A stretch of 64,000 nucleotides of DNA from the NCBI GenBank assembly GCA_963969495.1, contig OZ018329.1:74967354-75031353 (forward strand), given 5' to 3'. Under the pieces are notes generated by a model. That model was not told the origin of the DNA, made no database searches, and saw only the letters and a list, made by a program, of their open reading frames with translations. Made by a program: the position numbers and the translations under genes. This stretch comes from Ceratothoa steindachneri (taxonomy: Eukaryota > Arthropoda > Malacostraca > Isopoda > Cymothoidae). This document shows positions 54,201 to 60,200 of the stretch, piece by piece. Within the stretch, counting starts at the first letter, position 1. The number at the start of each line of letters is the position of its first letter.

Positions 54201-57200
54201 ATTGCCATCTCTCCACACCATGGGAACACCAAAAGAGAGGGACTTCTGTTCGCCCTGACTCCAGCGTCTTAAACTTATGTAGCATCCCTTGCAGCAGATA
54301 TGTGGTGCAAAACTTTTATCTTGATCTCTTAGCCTTACTCCAAAATATGCATGATACAAAGATTTAATTACAGGAGGGATTGTACTTTGCTGCTCGGGAA
54401 AAGTCACTTTGCCGCAAACATAGCAAAATCTGTCGGAGCTATTCTTACATTTTCTGTTCATTTTTAACTCAACCACTATTATTATTATTATTCTTATTAT
54501 TATAATGCTAAGCAATTTTTAACCTGCAAAATATAAACCTATTTGCATAATTACTTAAAATGTACACAAAATTTACTGCCAATAGAGCAGTGCAAAAACT
54601 ATTGAAATTTGATGTAATATAGGAGATGTATAAACTATAAAATTATTATCACCCCCTGTATCGCAAAAACTGGAGGTGATAGAGGAAAACGGGTGACAGA
54701 TTCGGATATAGGAGGTCAATTTTATTAAGAAACACCTTAGAAAACCTAAGGTACATTTTTGACGCAGACCAGTGTAATTAATAATGGTCCTCTTACACAA
54801 CATTGATAAAATAAATAACAGTATCTCATAAAGGAGTGAGCACCAACTCTCTCAGAGCCGAATATTTCTTCCACACATCAGAAAATTATGAATTGTGGTT
54901 TTTGTACGTCAGTTAAGGAATAATCATGAATTTAATCATTATTTTTGAGACTTCTGTTTTCTAGAAATGTATTATCTAAGATTCATTCGATCACAACGGT
55001 TTTAAAACTGTTTTTACATATATTCTATATTATTACATAACTTTCTGAATAGCAGAAAACAAGGAAAATAAACATAAACGGGTTTGAAATTTAGGGGGGT
55101 GATTCAGCCCCCTAGCACACCCTGGATTCGCACCTGAGCTACTCCGAGGTAGAAAACCTAGAGGCTTCTTTCCTGAAAAAAAAATGGCTTTATGGAATGA
55201 GCTTGATTGAGCCAATAAAGTCGATAAATTGATTAAAAATCAAAGGTAAAAGAAAATCTAGGGTCAAAACGAAGTTTATATTTTCTACCGGCATGACTTA
55301 TCTCGATTTGATCTCCTTTATAATAAGGACGTCCTTGTGAAAAGTAGGCTATTGGTCCACGGAGAGAGAACCTTATATAATAGATAAGCACAAACACGCC
55401 CTCAGTCGAAATACAACCGGGCCGGATGGAAACACAAACTTTAACGTTAAGCAACATCGATTATAACTATCGACGGGTGGTGCTCGGTGGTACGGATCCC
55501 ACATTAAACAGGTCCTAAAGTGGAAAGGCGGATAAAGGGAAAGGAGAGACCAAGAAAAAAGTAGGCTCAAGGCCTTAATCCACTAGGCTATTCACGCTAG
55601 AATCCACACTGAGAAAGGCATAAAGAAAACGGTACAGATCGGTGATATAAAGAGCTTAAACAAACACTTTAAAAATACTATAAATCCGCAATCATTAGGA
55701 TACACCATTTTCTCACTAAGGTGGATCGAGCGAAGTAACGTAGTTCGATTTTGGGGGAGGGGAGAGAGCCCATCTGGCGACTGCCTACTAAAGCCAAACT
55801 CGCCGTAATTCACGCTATAGCCTAATACTAGGCTAGATTACAAAACAAGTAAAAACATGTAAATAACAAATCAGGATAAAAGGCTAAGAAACAAGCAAAA
55901 AAAACAATAAAAGCAAAAAAATAGATAGGCAAAAAAGCAACAAGAAGGACACGCACTACGGCGTCGGGGGTAGACCCGCCTATCCCCGGCGCAGGAACAT
56001 TCAAATGAAGTGGACGGGGGGCAGCCTCCTCCAAAAAGTCGTATAGTCCCCAAGACTGTGTGCACGAATCAGTACCGAGTACAAAGGACAAGCGGTAGAG
56101 CCCCCGCTTGTCCCGGTACCTAGACAGGTAACGTGCGCGGAGATCGCCCAGACTGGGACATTCAACAAGAATGTGTTGGACAGTCTGGGGGACAACGCGA
56201 TCGTCGCAATAAGGCGCAGTGGAGCTCCCTCAAATGAACGTTGTTAGCAGCCCTTTCCACCCACCCCCTTTTGGAGTAATTAGACACAAAGCCACCGATC
56301 AGGTCTCGTTTCCTCACAAGTCTCCCTCTAGACACCCCCGCATATGCAATATCCTAAACTTGTCCCTCTATCAGCACCCTTTTCCAACTTTTAGCATATC
56401 ATTCATTTCTCATCCATTCTTTTAGGGATGTACACCTACGAACATTCCCACTCAAATGGTTTCCTCACAAAATATATACCGCCTACCACTCTTTCCTCAC
56501 CCACCCCTCATTCGAAAACCTACCAGCTCATTTGTACTGTTCTTACTTTCGAACATTCTTCCTTCTCCCACACAAAGAGTTTCACTCCCATACGCTATCA
56601 TTAGGACCAGAATAATCTCATGCAACTTTCAACCTTAAAATACCCTACCATACAAGACCTTTTTTTTATCGACAGCTGTCATATCTTTACCACTATAAGT
56701 CAGGATATGTTGTAAATACTTAAAAGATTGCTATTGTTCAAAACTAAAACCACGGACTCATACCCTGCAGCATTCTTACCCCAAAATACCTTCACCTTAC
56801 TCTTTCCTGCATTTACTTTTAACTTTTTCCTCACTCATACCATAACAAAGGTTTTGATCAATATTTGCACATCCACCTTTGCCCCCAAGCGACAACACCA
56901 TGTCATCAACATATACCAATATAGTCAGCTGAAAGGTGACCCAATATAGTTCTCTCTTAAAGCTCTTGTTTCTTACATATTAAATAAATAGTTGACACAA
57001 ACTTCAGGCAGATGTTTTTAACATTTATCCCTACATTGCAAAAATAATTTTAGTTGTGATGACAGGTTCTCTATATTCCCCACAAATGTTTTTTTCTATA
57101 TCAGGAGATACTATACAAAATGGAAAAGAAATTTATTTAACGATTTATAATATTTGCATGCAGGTAATATTTTAGATTAAATGTAAATTTCATTTAGTAT

Positions 57201-60200
57201 TATAAATATTCCATCTTATATTTGCTCAACTCGAGCTTTACTTCTCAACCTATTTCATATTATTGCCATATAAACAAAATAATACGAAGGGCGGTCAATA
57301 AGTTTTGCGAATCGGTAGGGCAAAACAGAGGAAGGGGGATGGCTGTTTGTGGGGGTGTTAGGACAAGTTATGATAAGTCAGGACCTGCAGCCGCACGCTC
57401 TTGCCTCGTCTATTTAAGAAGCAGTAGCTGATCGCAGATCGTCAGTCACAAATTTTTCAACAATGGAGAAGGTTGAGCACCGCGCAGTGATCAAATTTTG
57501 ACCAAGGAAGGCAAGAATGCAAAAGAGATCCATGAACGCATGGTTGCAGTGTACACCGACACCGCCCCTTCCTATGCAACGATTGCTCACTGGAATAGGG
57601 AGTTCCGCCATGGTCGTGAGTCCATTGAAGATGACCCCCGTCCAGGACGCCCGTCAGACGTGACCAAAGAGGACAATGTGGCCCCTGTGGAGAGGATGAT
57701 CCTCAAAAATCAAAGGATGAAGGTCGAAGAAATCAAGCGAGAACTTGGAATATTACATGGAGTTGTTATGAACATCATCGACGACAATTTGGCCATGACC
57801 AAGGTCTCTGCCCGCTGGGTCCCTAGAAACCTAACGCCCCATGATCGACTTCAACGTCGCCAAAGTCCACAAGGCCAGAGTTGCACAAGCTGCCCTGCGC
57901 GAGTGCGGATTCGAAGAGCTCAACCATCTCCCCTACAGTCCAGATCTGGCCCCTAGCGACTACTTTTTATTCCGCCAGCTCAAGGCTGCAATGCGTGGAC
58001 GCCGGTTTGGGGATGATGAAGATGTCCAGCTCGTCGTCCAGGAGTGGATTGAACAGCAGTCGGGAGATTTCTGGTTGTCGGGAATTCGAAGCCTCAGGGA
58101 CAAGCGGCGCAAGTGCATTGAAGTCGAGGGTAGTTATATTGAAAAATAATAAAACACTTTTCCTCATATCTCGTTTCCTTATATCCGAATTGCAAAACTT
58201 ATTGACGGCCCCTCGTACAAACTTCTCATTGCTTGACTTGATAAACATAATTCTCAATGCCAGATAAGTTTTAGACCTCCCGCACATAACTTCTGTTTAT
58301 AATTAAAGATGACGCACATTTATATCTAAACCTGATAATACTTCTATGAGACAAAACTTCTTTTAACATTCCAACTTTTTGGCTTAGACGAATCAGCGGG
58401 TCTTTCTTGCAAGCTGTAGGCTTTTTGTGATGCCTCTGAAGTCATTTTGACAGCTCTTTCGACACTTTGGGTGTTGAAAGGACTTTTGATCATTTCTTTT
58501 AAATCTTCTTCATATTTAAATTTCAATACCGGAGGCTCAATACTTGAATGTTGCTGATATCAACTAAATTCTCCCATTGATCTGCATCCAATTGATCTCT
58601 GGTGCTCTGTTGAGTCTGATTCCTTGAACACGTCTTATACGAGAAAGCGCAGTGGGATTTCTCTCACATTGTACATAAGGTTTCACAGCCTTATCTCTGT
58701 AATCTTGATCAGGCCCAGCTAACAGAGAGACAAGGAATGTCTCTGATACCAGATAAAAGGCATTCCTTTTGAGGACAGGGAGAACTAAGTACTGAACTTC
58801 TTGACTGTTTCTTGAATGCCTGGCTCATTATGAAGTAAACCTCTGGAGCGTGATGGAATTATTTCATCTTCCTAGTGTAGAACCACATTAGCCCATAGAA
58901 TTTCTGGATGAAAGTTACAATTGTCACCAATTATGGACTAGGATTTTACGTTCTTGTACAAAGAACAAGAATTCTAACAGCTGTTGTTAGCCATCTGGCA
59001 TGACTGATAGAACTAACTTTGCTGAAAACAAACTTGACAGAGACCTTACCATACTTGATTCCCACCAAATATTCATAAAGAAGTCGCTAATCTAGAGGTA
59101 GATCAATGATAATCTCATCAGTACGAACTTCAACAGGACAATTTATGGGACGAAAGTTGACGAAGTGGCATGGGTAGGGGTTGATTATTGTCATCATCAG
59201 CAGCTTTACCAATAGGACAAGAGTATTTATTTATATCATTGATCTGTCCATCTATATTGAGAATAACATGACGCAAATTCATTAAGGTGGAGACAAACCC
59301 AATTAAATGAACAGTTTACTCCACGTTTCTCTCCAAATATGCGACTGCTCCATTAAAAAAACTATCAAAATTGGTGTTATCACAAACTGTCACGGCGATC
59401 AAGAATATTGTAAACCAGGCAATGGCTTGGCCACTTTCCCCGGGGGAGCTTAGCTTCGCTACCAAGATTAAAATTTAAAATCTAAAAAAAGCAGCCATGG
59501 TTAAATTTTTATAAATTTTCTGAACTTCACCATTTGTATTCTTTGGGTTTTGAAAAATTCACAAAATTTTGATACTTATATTTATTTCTGAACTTCAACA
59601 TTTTGTTTTTTATATTATAAAAGAATTATTAGAAATAAATGATAAAAAACATAAGTCATAACCAAACTAAGATGAAATTATTATTCAAATAGTCAAAAAA
59701 ATCCCCTTCTTAAATTATAGAGTTAGTGATGAAGTGATGATGATGATGATAAGAGAAGACTGATCTTACCCTGTGCCCTATTCATTTCCTACTTCACAGT
59801 GGTTTATATACTTTCCTCGATTCATAGAATCACCCTCTTCACCTTCACAAGTTAAAGTCGGGTGATATAGTTTCCTTTTTGGCTTACTTTAATATTTCCC
59901 ATTTTCTCCCTTATTAGAACCGAGCTATTTTTGTCCTTTTTAGCGACAAAGCCAATTTCTTTTAATAATTTAATTTCAATTTCATTCAAACATATATATG
60001 AAACCTTGGCTTTTTTACGATACATCTTACATTTTGTGTATAACATGCTTGGATGTGCCACTCAGTATTCCAACATCTTTCAAAAGAGCATTTTCAATAG
60101 CTGCAGCAGCTTCTGAGCCTATCTAATTCATAGAAAAATTCAGAGGTTTACATTTAATTTCCAACAACTTTCAGGATTGTCCCATTAATGACAAATATAT

